Counted from the first letter of the stretch, positions 44,357-52,453 are shown. The stretch is 64,000 nucleotides of DNA from Bradyrhizobium diazoefficiens (GCF_018131015.1 NZ_JAFCJJ010000031.1:17010-81009), one strand, 5' to 3'. Notes: a model not told the origin generated them from the letters alone. Numbers and translations are program-made.

Positions 44357-44502
44357 CGTGTCCCGGACGCGGTGCAGCGCTTAGCGCTGCTCCGCAGAGC
44401 CGGGACCCACGGCAGCCACATGGGCCCCGGCTCTGCAGCGCACCGCTGAACTGGACGATGCTTCGTATCGCCAGGGAAGCGCTGCGCTGCGTCCGGGGCA
44501 CG
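44357..44502. repeat. Palindromic repeat, family E
   Basis: CGTGTCCCGGACGC at the left is mirrored by GCGTCCGGGGCACG at the right (13 of 14 match). Internal pairs (GCAGCGCTTAGCGCTGC, CTCTGCGGAG-type arms) surround a GGGACCCA core. It occupies most of the gap before argB. Confidence 0.7.
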
Positions 44503-44574
44503 AAGACCACTTTGCGCCGCGCCCGCCAATCGGATAGAACGCGCACCGACAGTCCCGCCAGCGAGATCCGCCTC

Positions 44575-45462
44575 ATGACCGAAATCTCCCCGCTCGACCA
44601 GGCCCGCATCCTGTCCGAAGCGCTGCCGCACATGCAGCAGTATGACGAGGAAACCATCGTCATCAAATATGGCGGCCATGCCATGGGCGACGAGGAGACC
44701 GCGAAGAACTTTGCCAGGGACATCGTGCTGCTGGAGCAGACCGCGATCAATCCGGTGGTGGTGCATGGCGGCGGGCCGCAGATCGCGACCATGCTGAAGC
44801 GCCTCGGCATCGTCTCGGAGTTCGCCGCCGGCCTGCGCATCACCGACGCCGCCACCATCGAGATCGTCGAGATGGTGCTCGCCGGCTCCGTCAACAAGCA
44901 GATCGTCGGCTACATCAACGAGGCCGGCGGCAAGGCCGTCGGGCTCTCGGGCAAGGACGGCAACATGGTGAAGGCGTCGAAGACGACGCGGACCATCATC
45001 GATCCGGACTCGCATATCGAGAAGGCGGTCGACCTCGGTTTCGTCGGCGATCCCGAGAAGGTCGACCTCACCCTGCTCAACCAGCTCATCGGCCACGAGC
45101 TGATCCCGGTGCTGGCGCCGCTCGCGACCTCCAAAGACGGCCAGACGCTCAACGTCAATGCCGACACCTTTGCCGGCGCGGTCGCGGGCGCGCTCAAGGC
45201 GAAACGACTGCTGCTGCTCACCGACGTGCCCGGCGTGCTCGACAAGTCGAAGAAGCTGATCCCGCAATTGTCCGTGAAGGACGCGCGAAAACTGATCGCC
45301 GACGGCACGATTTCCGGCGGCATGATCCCGAAGGTCGAGACCTGCATCTACGCGCTCGAGCAGGGCGTGCAGGGCGTCGTCATCATCGACGGCAAGATGC
45401 AGCACGCGGTGCTGCTCGAGCTCTTCACCAACACGGGCACGGGAACGCTGATCCACAAGTGA
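44575..45462 (+). CDS. argB: Acetylglutamate kinase
   Basis: This 295-aa enzyme performs the second step of arginine synthesis (N-acetylglutamate phosphorylation). IVIKYGGHAM near 25-34, VVHGGGPQIATMLKRLGI near 58-75 and the C-terminal TISGGMIPKVETC are diagnostic. ATG 44575 is chosen; the longer frame upstream is repeat-E sequence. It is followed directly by repeat B2. There are no other arg genes nearby. Confidence 0.97.
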   Translation: MTEISPLDQARILSEALPHMQQYDEETIVIKYGGHAMGDEETAKNFARDIVLLEQTAINPVVVHGGGPQIATMLKRLGIVSEFAAGLRITDAATIEIVEMVLAGSVNKQIVGYINEAGGKAVGLSGKDGNMVKASKTTRTIIDPDSHIEKAVDLGFVGDPEKVDLTLLNQLIGHELIPVLAPLATSKDGQTLNVNADTFAGAVAGALKAKRLLLLTDVPGVLDKSKKLIPQLSVKDARKLIADGTISGGMIPKVETCIYALEQGVQGVVIIDGKMQHAVLLELFTNTGTGTLIHK

Positions 45463-45484
45463 GAGAAGAGCGGACAAAGAAAGC

Positions 45485-45570
45485 CGTCATGGCCGGGCCT
45501 GTCCCGGCCATCCACGATCTTTCGTCCGGTGCCAAGAACGTGGATGCCCGGCACAAGGCCGGGCATGACG
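45485..45570. repeat. Palindromic repeat, family B copy 2
   Basis: CGTCATGGCCGGGCCTGTCC is mirrored by GGCACAAGGCCGGGCATGACG with CATCCACG/CGTGGATG inside. It sits between argB and the DUF1036 gene, in an open frame that continues into the latter. Confidence 0.8.
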
Positions 45571-45617
45571 GGAAGAATACGCGGCGCCCACGCCGCTCCG
45601 CTCTCACGCGCTTCCTG

Positions 45618-46604
45618 ATGACGCTGCCGGCGGCGGCCGTCTCGTTCCTGTTCTCCGCCGCGCCGGCTTTCGCGGATCTGAAGATCTGCAATCGCATGTC
45701 CTATGTCGTCGAGGCCGCGATCGGCATCGACGACAAGGCGGCAACTGCGACGCGCGGCTGGTTCCGGATCGATCCCGCCACCTGCCGCGTGGTGGTGCAG
45801 GGCACGCTCTCCGCCGACCGCATCCTGCTCAACGCCCGCGCGCTCGGCCTCTACGGCGCCTCGCCGATCCCGCAGAGCGGCAGCGACATGCTCTGCGTCG
45901 CGCAGGATAATTTCGTCATCGCCGCCGCGCGGCAATGCCGCAGCGGCCAGACCCAGGTTGCCTTCACCCAGATCACGCCGACGCAAGCCGCCGACGGCAA
46001 TTTCGTCGCCTACCTCGCCGAGGATTCCGAATATGACGACGAGCAGGCCCGGCTTGCCGGCATCCAGCGCCTGCTGGTGATCGCGGGCTACGATGCCGCT
46101 CCGATCGACGGCGTGGACGGACCGAAGACGCAAGGCGCGCTTGCCGCGTTCCTGAAGAGCCGCGGGCTGTCGACGGACATCGTGTCGACACCGACCTTCT
46201 TCAAGACCATGGTGGACGCGGTGCAGACGCCGTCCACCAGCGGGCTGACCTGGTGCAACGACACCCCGCACAAGGTGATGGCGGCGGTCGCCACCGACGA
46301 CGGCAAGTCGGTGACGAGCCGCGGCTGGTATCGCATCGATCCGAAGAAATGCCTGACCCCCGACGTGACCGGCACGCCGAAGCAGATCTTCAGCTTCGCG
46401 GAAGCCGTCGATGCCGACAACCGCACCATCAAGCTGAAGGACCGGCCGCTGAACTGGGGCGGCGACAGGAAGCTCTGCACGCGCGAGACCAAGTTCGAGA
46501 CCAATGAGCAGGCCGATTGCGCCGCGCGCGGATTTTCGGCGACGGGTTTCGGCGCCGTGGACATGCCGGGCGGCGGCAAGACGCTGCGCTTTGCGATGCC
46601 GTGA
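45618..46604 (+). CDS. Exported protein with two DUF1036 domains flanking a peptidoglycan-binding-like module
   Basis: This protein is about 328 aa. It has a signal sequence (LPAAAVSFLFSAAPAFA), a first DUF1036 domain (about 20-133, LKICNRMSYVVEAAIGID), a PG-binding-1-like helix bundle (about 146-184, IQRLLVIAGYDAAPIDGVDG) and a second DUF1036 domain (about 210-325, LTWCNDTPHKVMAAVATDD). Cysteines are paired as in secreted proteins. The start is uncertain: ATG 45618 leaves the signal peptide without its basic N-region, while the open frame upstream (back to a GTG at 45459) runs through repeat B2. The function is unknown; a cell-wall-associated role is an inference. Confidence 0.82.
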   Translation: MTLPAAAVSFLFSAAPAFADLKICNRMSYVVEAAIGIDDKAATATRGWFRIDPATCRVVVQGTLSADRILLNARALGLYGASPIPQSGSDMLCVAQDNFVIAAARQCRSGQTQVAFTQITPTQAADGNFVAYLAEDSEYDDEQARLAGIQRLLVIAGYDAAPIDGVDGPKTQGALAAFLKSRGLSTDIVSTPTFFKTMVDAVQTPSTSGLTWCNDTPHKVMAAVATDDGKSVTSRGWYRIDPKKCLTPDVTGTPKQIFSFAEAVDADNRTIKLKDRPLNWGGDRKLCTRETKFETNEQADCAARGFSATGFGAVDMPGGGKTLRFAMP

Positions 46605-46631
46605 TGTGATGGCGGCACTTCTTGCTCCTTC

Positions 46632-46748
46632 GTCGTCCTGGCGAAAGCCAGGACCCATTACCCCAGGATTGAGTTTGGCGAAGAACGACAACCAGAGTGC
46701 CCCATTGATGCGTCACGGAGTATGGGTCCTGGCTTTCGCCAGGACGAC
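46632..46748. repeat. Palindromic repeat, family A copy 2 with perfect terminal inverted repeats
   Basis: A 117-base element starts GTCGTCCTGGCGAAAGCCAG and ends with the exact complement (CTGGCTTTCGCCAGGACGAC). The arms match over 27 bases. This is the cleanest copy and looks like a small non-autonomous (MITE-like) element. Confidence 0.85.
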
Positions 46749-46794
46749 GATCGAAAGCGGAGCCGCTGCGTCGGTCAACGGATAGAGAGTTGTG

Positions 46795-47520
46795 ATGAAA
46801 TCCCCCCGCGCCTTCGGCCATGTCGACACCTGGGTGTTCGACCTCGACAACACGCTCTATCCGCATCACGTCAATTTGTGGCAGCAGGTCGATGCGCGGA
46901 TCGGCGAATTCGTCTGCAACTGGCTGAATGTCGGCCCGGAGGAAGCGCGCAACATCCAGAAGGACTATTACCGGCGCTTCGGCACGACGATGCGCGGCAT
47001 GATGACCCTGCATGGCGTGCGCGCCGACGACTATCTCGCCTATGTGCACAGGATCGACCACTCGCCGCTGGAACCGAACCCGGCGCTCGGCGAAGCCATC
47101 GCGAAGCTGCCGGGGCGCAAGCTGATCCTGACCAACGGCTCGGTCGACCACGTCGATGCGGTGCTGGCGCGGCTCGGCCTTGGCTCGCATTTCGACGGCG
47201 TGTTCGACATCATCGCCGCTGAATTCGAGCCCAAGCCTGCGCCGCAGACCTACCGGAAATTCCTCGAAGACCATGCGGTCGATCCGACCCGGGCCGCGAT
47301 GTTCGAGGACCTCGCCCGCAACCTCACCGTCCCGCACGAACTCGGCATGACCACGGTGCTGGTGGTGCCCGACGGCACCAGGGAGGTGGTGCGCGAGGAC
47401 TGGGAGCTGGAGGGACGCGATGCCGCCCATGTCGATCACGTCACGGACGATCTGACGGGGTTTTTGGCGGCGCTTGGCGCACTCTCTCCACGTCGTCCCG
47501 GCGAAGGCCGGGACCCATAG
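46795..47520 (+). CDS. HAD-superfamily pyrimidine 5'-nucleotidase-like hydrolase
   Basis: This 241-aa cytoplasmic phosphatase of the SDT1-like pyrimidine 5'-nucleotidase group has motif I VFDLDNTLYP (Asp nucleophile near 17), motif II LTNGS near 116 and motif IV FEDLARNL near 174. The cap domain carries YYRRFGTTMRGMM. The last nine residues (RRPGEGRDP) and the TAG stop are encoded by the left arm of repeat A3, so the original stop was lost or replaced. A GTG one codon upstream is an alternative start. Confidence 0.93.
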   Translation: MKSPRAFGHVDTWVFDLDNTLYPHHVNLWQQVDARIGEFVCNWLNVGPEEARNIQKDYYRRFGTTMRGMMTLHGVRADDYLAYVHRIDHSPLEPNPALGEAIAKLPGRKLILTNGSVDHVDAVLARLGLGSHFDGVFDIIAAEFEPKPAPQTYRKFLEDHAVDPTRAAMFEDLARNLTVPHELGMTTVLVVPDGTREVVREDWELEGRDAAHVDHVTDDLTGFLAALGALSPRRPGEGRDP

Positions 47521-47616
47521 CCACGGGACGTGGTTTGGCGAAGACCCGTCGTTCGGTACGGCTATCTTCCTCACGCGATAGATCACGAGGTGAGTCCCGG
47601 CCTGCGCCGGGACGAC
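47492..47616. repeat. Palindromic repeat, family A copy 3
   Basis: GTCGTCCCGGCGAAGGCCGG at the left and CCGGCCTGCGCCGGGACGAC at the right are imperfect inverted arms. The left arm overlaps the 3' end of the HAD gene and supplies its stop codon. Confidence 0.8.
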
Positions 47617-47693
47617 ATCGAAGGCCAATCGAACCCACCCTCCCCCCACCGCGACCAACGTCTGGGCAGCACCCGCCGCCCGGAGCTGTTCGC

Positions 47694-48320
47694 ATGGACT
47701 GGACCCGGTACCTCTTCCGCTTCGACGGCCGCATCTGCCGCGGCGAATTCTGGTTCGGGCTGGTCTGCCTGCTCTGCGCCCTGACCCTGACGCTGCTGCT
47801 CGTCGGGGCTGTGATCTTCACGATCTCCGATACCAGATCGTTCAACCTCGACGTCGACGACGTCTTCAAGGTTGTCGATCCCGCGGCATGGCGGCGCCTT
47901 CACACGATCGGGCTTCCCCTTCTCCTGAGCGAAATCGCCGGGACCGGCTTGCTGCTGTGGATGTATCTCGCGATTTCGGTCAAACGCCTGCATGACCGCA
48001 ACAAGAGCGGCTGGTGGATGATGGCGTTCTTCGTCTATCCGGGCCTGTACCAGCAGTTCGTGGATCGCCTGCCCGACTCCCTCTGGATCATCCCTTTTGC
48101 CGCCGCCGCGGGCATCCTGCCTTTGTGGGCCCTGATCGAGATCGGCTTTCTCCGGGGCACGTCGGGCGCAAACCGCTTCGGGCCCGACCCGCTGACGGAG
48201 GCCGAGGAGGGCGCGCGCTCGTCGCAGCCGTCGCAGCCCTGGGACCAGCGGAGCGAGCTCGAATTAGTGCCGCCCAGCGCTAGCCCACCGGGCGGCATGC
48301 ATGTTAAGCGGGGCGCATGA
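47694..48320 (+). CDS. DUF805 family membrane protein
   Basis: This 208-aa protein has the DUF805 signature: an N-terminal FRFDGRICRGEFWFG segment, two membrane helices around 20-42 and 85-105, the VKRLHDRNKSGWW motif near 100, and a further hydrophobic stretch at about 130-155. A polar tail of 45 residues follows. Its role is unknown (inner-membrane protein). The stop overlaps the dapE start (ATGA), so the two are co-translated. Confidence 0.9.
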   Translation: MDWTRYLFRFDGRICRGEFWFGLVCLLCALTLTLLLVGAVIFTISDTRSFNLDVDDVFKVVDPAAWRRLHTIGLPLLLSEIAGTGLLLWMYLAISVKRLHDRNKSGWWMMAFFVYPGLYQQFVDRLPDSLWIIPFAAAAGILPLWALIEIGFLRGTSGANRFGPDPLTEAEEGARSSQPSQPWDQRSELELVPPSASPPGGMHVKRGA

Positions 48321-49483
48321 CCGATGCCCTTTCCATTGCCCGTGATCTCATCCGGTGCCCCTCGGTAACCCCGGCCGATGCCGGTGCGCTGGGCGTGCTC
48401 GAAACGGCGCTCACTGCCGCCGGATTCACCTGTCACCGCGTGACGTTCTCGGAAGCGGGCACCGCCGACGTCGACAATCTCTATGCGCGGATCGGCAGCG
48501 AAGGTCCTCACATCACCTTTGCCGGCCACACCGACGTGGTGCCGCCCGGCGACGAGAGCGCCTGGAGCGTCGGCGCGTTCTCGGGCGAGGTGAAGGACGG
48601 CTTTCTGCATGGCCGCGGCGCGGTCGACATGAAGGGCGGCATCGCCTGCTCGGTCGCAGCCGTGCTGGCACATCTCGCGGCGAACGGCGGCCAGCCGCGC
48701 GCCGACGGAACGGGCTCGATCTCGTTCCTGATCACCGGCGACGAGGAAGACGTCTCGGTCAACGGCACCATCAAGCTGCTGAAATGGGCTGCCGAGCGCG
48801 GCGAAAAGTTCGACCATTGCGTGCTCGGCGAGCCGTCCAACGTCGAGACGCTCGGCGACACCATCAAGGTCGGCCGCCGCGGCTCGCAATCCGGCACGCT
48901 CTATGTCGACGGCGTGCAGGGTCACGTTGCCTACCCACACCGCGCGGCCAATCCGGTGCCGGACATTTCGCGTCTGATCGTGGCGATTTCCGACGAGCCG
49001 CTCGACCATGGCAGCGCGCAGTTCCAGGCATCCAATCTCGAATTCACCTCGGTCGACGTCGGCAACAAGGCTTCCAACGTCATCCCCGGCGAGGCCCGCG
49101 CAAGGTTCAACATCCGCTACAACGACAATCACACCCAGGCATCCCTGCGCGAGCTGGTGGAGACGCGCCTGACAAAAGCGTGCGGCAATCGCATCCGCGC
49201 CCGCATCGTCTGGGAGCCGTCGAACTCCAACGTGTTCGTGACCAAGCCCGGCCCCTTCACCGACCTCGCGGTGTCCGCGATCGAGGAGGTGACGGGCCGC
49301 AGGCCGGAGCTGTCGACCTCGGGCGGCACCTCGGATGCGCGCTTCATCTCCAGCTACTGCCCGGTGATCGAATTCGGCCTGGTCGGCCAGACCATGCACC
49401 AGATCGACGAGCGCGTGCCGGTTGCGGACCTGGAGAAGCTGACGCAGGTGTATCGCGGGATTTTGACGCGGTATTTTGCTTAA
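48317..49483 (+). CDS. dapE: Succinyl-diaminopimelate desuccinylase
   Basis: This 388-aa di-zinc hydrolase of the lysine/diaminopimelate route acts on N-succinyl-LL-DAP in the cytoplasm. Metal and catalytic motifs are in order: FAGHTDVVPPGD (His, Asp), GRGAVDMKGGIA (Asp), ITGDEEDVSVNGT (Glu-Glu), LGEPSNVE (Glu) and TMHQIDERVPV (His). The length matches the family. The ATG start is coupled to the DUF805 gene by a four-base overlap; no dapD is adjacent here. Confidence 0.97.
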   Translation: MTDALSIARDLIRCPSVTPADAGALGVLETALTAAGFTCHRVTFSEAGTADVDNLYARIGSEGPHITFAGHTDVVPPGDESAWSVGAFSGEVKDGFLHGRGAVDMKGGIACSVAAVLAHLAANGGQPRADGTGSISFLITGDEEDVSVNGTIKLLKWAAERGEKFDHCVLGEPSNVETLGDTIKVGRRGSQSGTLYVDGVQGHVAYPHRAANPVPDISRLIVAISDEPLDHGSAQFQASNLEFTSVDVGNKASNVIPGEARARFNIRYNDNHTQASLRELVETRLTKACGNRIRARIVWEPSNSNVFVTKPGPFTDLAVSAIEEVTGRRPELSTSGGTSDARFISSYCPVIEFGLVGQTMHQIDERVPVADLEKLTQVYRGILTRYFA

Positions 49484-49495
49484 CCATTCTCCGCC

Positions 49496-49585
49496 CGTCA
49501 TGCCCGGGCTTGTCCCGGGCATCCACGTTCTTCGCGCCTCAGGCAAGAAAGGTCGTGGATGGCCGGGACAAGCCCGGCCATGACG
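49496..49585. repeat. Palindromic repeat, family B copy 3
   Basis: CGTCATGCCCGGGCTTGTCC is mirrored by GGACAAGCCCGGCCATGACG, with internal CATCCACG/CGTGGATG, between the convergent dapE and GIY-YIG genes. Confidence 0.85.
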
Positions 49586-49612
49586 ATGGGGTGAGAACCC
49601 CGGCGATGGCCC

Positions 49613-49903
49613 CTACCGGACAATCGTGTCGTAGAGGTCCTTCCACTCGGGATTATCTCTGAGAATAAGTCTGACCTTCCACGTTCGCGACCAGTGCTTG
49701 ATGTTGTGCTCGCGCTGGATGGCGGTCTGGATGTCTTCGTAGCGCTCGAAGTAAACGAGCAGCTTGACGCCGTACTTCTTGGTGAAGCCAGGCACGAGGC
49801 CGTTTCGATGCTCGTAGATGCGACGAACAATGTCGCTCGTTACGCCGACATACAAGATGCCGTTGGGCGCGCTCGCCAGGATGTAGACCCATCCACCATG
49901 CAT
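49613..49903 (-). CDS. GIY-YIG nuclease-superfamily protein
   Basis: This 96-aa protein belongs to the small stand-alone GIY-YIG group (UPF0213-like). The core is GWVYILASAPNGILYVGVTSDIVRRIYEHRNG, where VYI...YVG stands for GIY-YIG, with a catalytic-region Arg and a Glu later in QREHNIKHW. The biological role is unknown; no partner domain is present. ATG 49903 is chosen because upstream in-frame sequence is half-repeat B4 (MAGLVPAIHV). Confidence 0.9.
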   Translation of the reverse strand: MHGGWVYILASAPNGILYVGVTSDIVRRIYEHRNGLVPGFTKKYGVKLLVYFERYEDIQTAIQREHNIKHWSRTWKVRLILRDNPEWKDLYDTIVR

Positions 49904-49916
49904 GGTCTCATGTTGA

Positions 49917-49952
49917 CGCACGTGGATGGCCGGGACAAGCCCGGCCATGACG
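49917..49952. repeat. Half copy of palindromic repeat family B
   Basis: A single right arm (GTGGATGGCCGGGACAAGCC followed by CGGCCATGACG) without its left partner, just upstream of the GIY-YIG start. It is a fragment or a solo unit of family B. Confidence 0.7.
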
Positions 49953-49963
49953 TCTATGACGGC

Positions 49964-50701
49964 CTAATAATCCACCTTCACCAGATACAGCCCCTCGGGC
50001 GGGGCGACGATGCCGCAGGCGGCGCGGTTGCGGGCGGCGAGTGCAGCGGAGAGATCGTCCGCGGTCCAGCGGCCTTCGCCGACCCAGACCAGCGATCCCA
50101 CCATCGAGCGGACCTGGCTGTGCAGGAACGAGCGCGCCGAGGTGACAATCGTGATCTCTCGCCCGTCGCGCACGACGTCGAGCTGGTCGAGCGTCTTCTC
50201 CGGCGATTTGGCCTGGCACTCGGTGTCGCGAAAGGTGGTGAAGTCGTGCTTGCCGAGCAGGCGCTGCGCGGCCTCATGCATCGCCTCGGAATCGAGCCGG
50301 CGCGGCACGCGCCACGCATGGCCGACATCGAGCGCGAGATTGGCGCGGGTGTTGATGATTCGGTAGCGGTAGTGGCGCTTCACCGCGGAGAAGCGCGCCT
50401 CGAAACTATCCGGCACGATCTCGGCTTCCAGCACCGCGATCGGGTGCGGCCGCAGATGCGCATTGAGGCCGTCGCGAAAACGGCCCGGTGGAAACTGCTT
50501 GTCGACATCGACATGCGCGACCTGGCCGCGCGCGTGCACGCCGGCGTCGGTGCGGCCCGCCCCATGCACGCGCAAATCCGCGCCGGTCATCGCCTTCACC
50601 GCAGCCTCCAGCGCGCCCTGCACCGAGGGCAGCGTGTCCTGGACCTGCCAGCCGAAGAACGGCGCGCCGTCATATTCGATGGTGAGCTTGTAGCGGGGCA
50701 T
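49964..50701 (-). CDS. truA: tRNA pseudouridine(38-40) synthase TruA
   Basis: This 245-aa enzyme modifies U38-U40 in tRNA anticodon arms. The catalytic segment GAGRTDAGVHARGQVAHVD holds the essential Asp, and the family stretches YDGAPFFGWQVQ and FLHSQVRSMVGSL are present. ATG 50701 overlaps the fmt stop (TGATG), so it is co-translated with fmt. The TTG one codon earlier is not needed. Confidence 0.97.
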   Translation of the reverse strand: MPRYKLTIEYDGAPFFGWQVQDTLPSVQGALEAAVKAMTGADLRVHGAGRTDAGVHARGQVAHVDVDKQFPPGRFRDGLNAHLRPHPIAVLEAEIVPDSFEARFSAVKRHYRYRIINTRANLALDVGHAWRVPRRLDSEAMHEAAQRLLGKHDFTTFRDTECQAKSPEKTLDQLDVVRDGREITIVTSARSFLHSQVRSMVGSLVWVGEGRWTADDLSAALAARNRAACGIVAPPEGLYLVKVDY

Positions 50702-51621
50702 CAACCGAACCGCATCGGCGGCGTGACGGGCACGCCGCGCAAGAAGTCCGCGGCCTGCATCCGCGCCTTGCCTTCGCGCTGCAGCTCGAGGATGCGGATC
50801 GCGCCCTCGCCGCAGGCGATGGTGAGGCGGTCGTCGAGCACCTCGCCTGGAACTCCGGAACCCTTCGCCAGCTCGCAGCGCAGGATTTTTACGCGCGCGT
50901 CCAGCTCGGCCCAGGCGCCGGGGAACGGCGACAGGCCGTGGATATGACGCAGCACGGCGCGCGCCGGCTTGCTCCAGTCAATCCGGGCTTCCGCCTTGTC
51001 GATCTTGGCGGCATAGGTGACGCCGTTCTCGCTCTGCTGTTTGAGCTGGAGGCTACCGCGTTCGAGCGCAGCCATCGCGCGCACCATCAGATCGGCACCG
51101 AGGCGAGAGAGACGGTCGTGCAAATCGACCGCAGTCATGTTGTCCGTGATCGCAAGGCGCTCGGCCATGGCGACGTCGCCGGTGTCGAGGCCGACATCCA
51201 TCTTCATCACCATGACGCCGCTCTCGGCATCGCCTTCCATGATCGCGCGATTGATCGGGGCGGCACCCCGCCAGCGCGGCAGCAGCGAAGCGTGCAGATT
51301 GTAGCAGCCGAGTTTTGGCGCATCGAGGATCGCCTGCGGCAGGATCATGCCGTAGGCGACGACGACGGCGGCGTCCGGCTCGAAAGCGCTGAATTCGGCG
51401 AGCGCCTCCGGCGTCCTGAGCGTCTTCGGCGTCAGCACGGGAATGCCGAGCTTTCGCGCGGCTTCCTCGACCGGGGTCGGCTGCAATTGCAGGCCGCGCC
51501 GCCCGCCGGGTTTTGGCGCACGCGTGTAGACGGCGACGATCTCATGGCCATGCGCGACGAGCTCGAGCAGCGTCGGCACTGAGAAATCGGGCGTGCCCAT
51601 GAAGATGAGGCGGAGGGGCAT
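50701..51621 (-). CDS. fmt: Methionyl-tRNA formyltransferase
   Basis: This 306-aa enzyme formylates initiator Met-tRNA. The folate-binding core reads YNLHASLLPRWRGAAPINRAI and the flexible loop lies near MGTPDFSVPTL at the N-terminus. The C-terminal OB-type domain is present. It sits with def (upstream, same strand) and truA, the usual initiation-modification cluster; repeat B5 lies between def and fmt. Confidence 0.97.
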   Translation of the reverse strand: MPLRLIFMGTPDFSVPTLLELVAHGHEIVAVYTRAPKPGGRRGLQLQPTPVEEAARKLGIPVLTPKTLRTPEALAEFSAFEPDAAVVVAYGMILPQAILDAPKLGCYNLHASLLPRWRGAAPINRAIMEGDAESGVMVMKMDVGLDTGDVAMAERLAITDNMTAVDLHDRLSRLGADLMVRAMAALERGSLQLKQQSENGVTYAAKIDKAEARIDWSKPARAVLRHIHGLSPFPGAWAELDARVKILRCELAKGSGVPGEVLDDRLTIACGEGAIRILELQREGKARMQAADFLRGVPVTPPMRFG

Positions 51622-51654
51622 TGGCTACACAATCCTCGACACAAGCACGGTACT

Positions 51655-51744
51655 CGTCATGGCCGGGCTTGTCCCGGCCATCCACGCACTTCCTGCACGC
51701 GGCGGCAAAGAACGTGGATGCCCGGCACAAGGCCGGGCATGACG
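51655..51744. repeat. Palindromic repeat, family B copy 5
   Basis: CGTCATGGCCGGGCTTGTCC is mirrored by GGCACAAGGCCGGGCATGACG, with CATCCACG/CGTGGATG inside. It is inserted between def and fmt, inside what is otherwise an operon. Confidence 0.85.
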
Positions 51745-51757
51745 GCGGAGGGCGTGG

Positions 51758-52282
51758 CTACTCCGCGCGCTTGGCGGCTTTCTCGAACTTCTTGATGACG
51801 CGGTCGCGCTTGAGCTTCGACAGATAGTCGACGAACAAGACGCCGTTGAGATGGTCGATCTCGTGCTGGATGCAGGTGGCGTAGAGGCCGTCGGCATCCT
51901 CCTCGTGGAGCTTGCCGTCGAGATCGGTGAAGCGCACGCGCACCTTCGCGGGCCGTTCGACCTCCTCGTAATATTCGGGGATCGACAGGCAGCCTTCCTC
52001 GTAGGTGGACAGTTCCTCGGACGAGGCGATGATCTCGGGATTGATGAAGACGCGCGGCTCCGGCTTGGTTTCGCCGTCCGGGTTGGGCTTGGCGAGATCC
52101 ATGGTGATGAGCCGCAAGGGCTGCGCGATCTGGATCGCGGCGAGCCCGATGCCGGGCGCGTCGTACATGGTCTCGAACATGTCGTCGGCAAGCTTGCGGA
52201 TCTCGGCCGTGACCTTCTCGATCGGCTTGGAGACCAGGCGCAACTGCTTGTCGGGCAGGATGATGATTTCTCGTAGGGCCAT
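51758..52282 (-). CDS. def: Peptide deformylase
   Basis: This 174-aa metalloenzyme removes the formyl group from new proteins. All three motifs are intact: GIGLAAIQ (44-51), EGCLSIP (metal Cys) and QHEIDHLNG (metal His pair and catalytic Glu). It is the first gene of the leftward def-fmt-truA set and is divergent from rmuC. Confidence 0.97.
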   Translation of the reverse strand: MALREIIILPDKQLRLVSKPIEKVTAEIRKLADDMFETMYDAPGIGLAAIQIAQPLRLITMDLAKPNPDGETKPEPRVFINPEIIASSEELSTYEEGCLSIPEYYEEVERPAKVRVRFTDLDGKLHEEDADGLYATCIQHEIDHLNGVLFVDYLSKLKRDRVIKKFEKAAKRAE

Positions 52283-52334
52283 GGCCGCGATTTAAGCCGC
52301 GCGCCGGATGCGGTCAATGCGGCGGGGAACCCCG

Positions 52335-52397
52335 TTAACCCTCCGCTAACCATAAAACTTCAGGTTTCGTTAACCATAAAAATTAGGCGGCCGTTAA
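52335..52397. promoter_or_regulatory. Cluster of TTAACC motifs (CtrA-like) between def and rmuC
   Basis: GTTAACC occurs at 52334, 52369 and 52393, and GCTAACC at 52345. The first pair has TTAA-N7-CTAA spacing, one base from the CtrA full site TTAA-N7-TTAA. TAACCATAAAA is repeated (52347 and 52371). The AT-rich island lies in the divergent promoter region. Confidence 0.4.
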
Positions 52398-52453
52398 CCC
52401 GAAATGTTCGCTATTCGTTCGTGCGATCGGGCGAATCGGATAGAAGGACGGGC

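Noticed and set aside
49904..49948. N-terminal extension of the GIY-YIG protein reading MAGLVPAIHV...
   Set aside because: It translates the half repeat B4; the GIY-YIG fold begins at ATG 49903.
43227..51744. CRISPR array
   Set aside because: The repeats are far apart, palindromic and in gene gaps, without regular spacers or cas genes.
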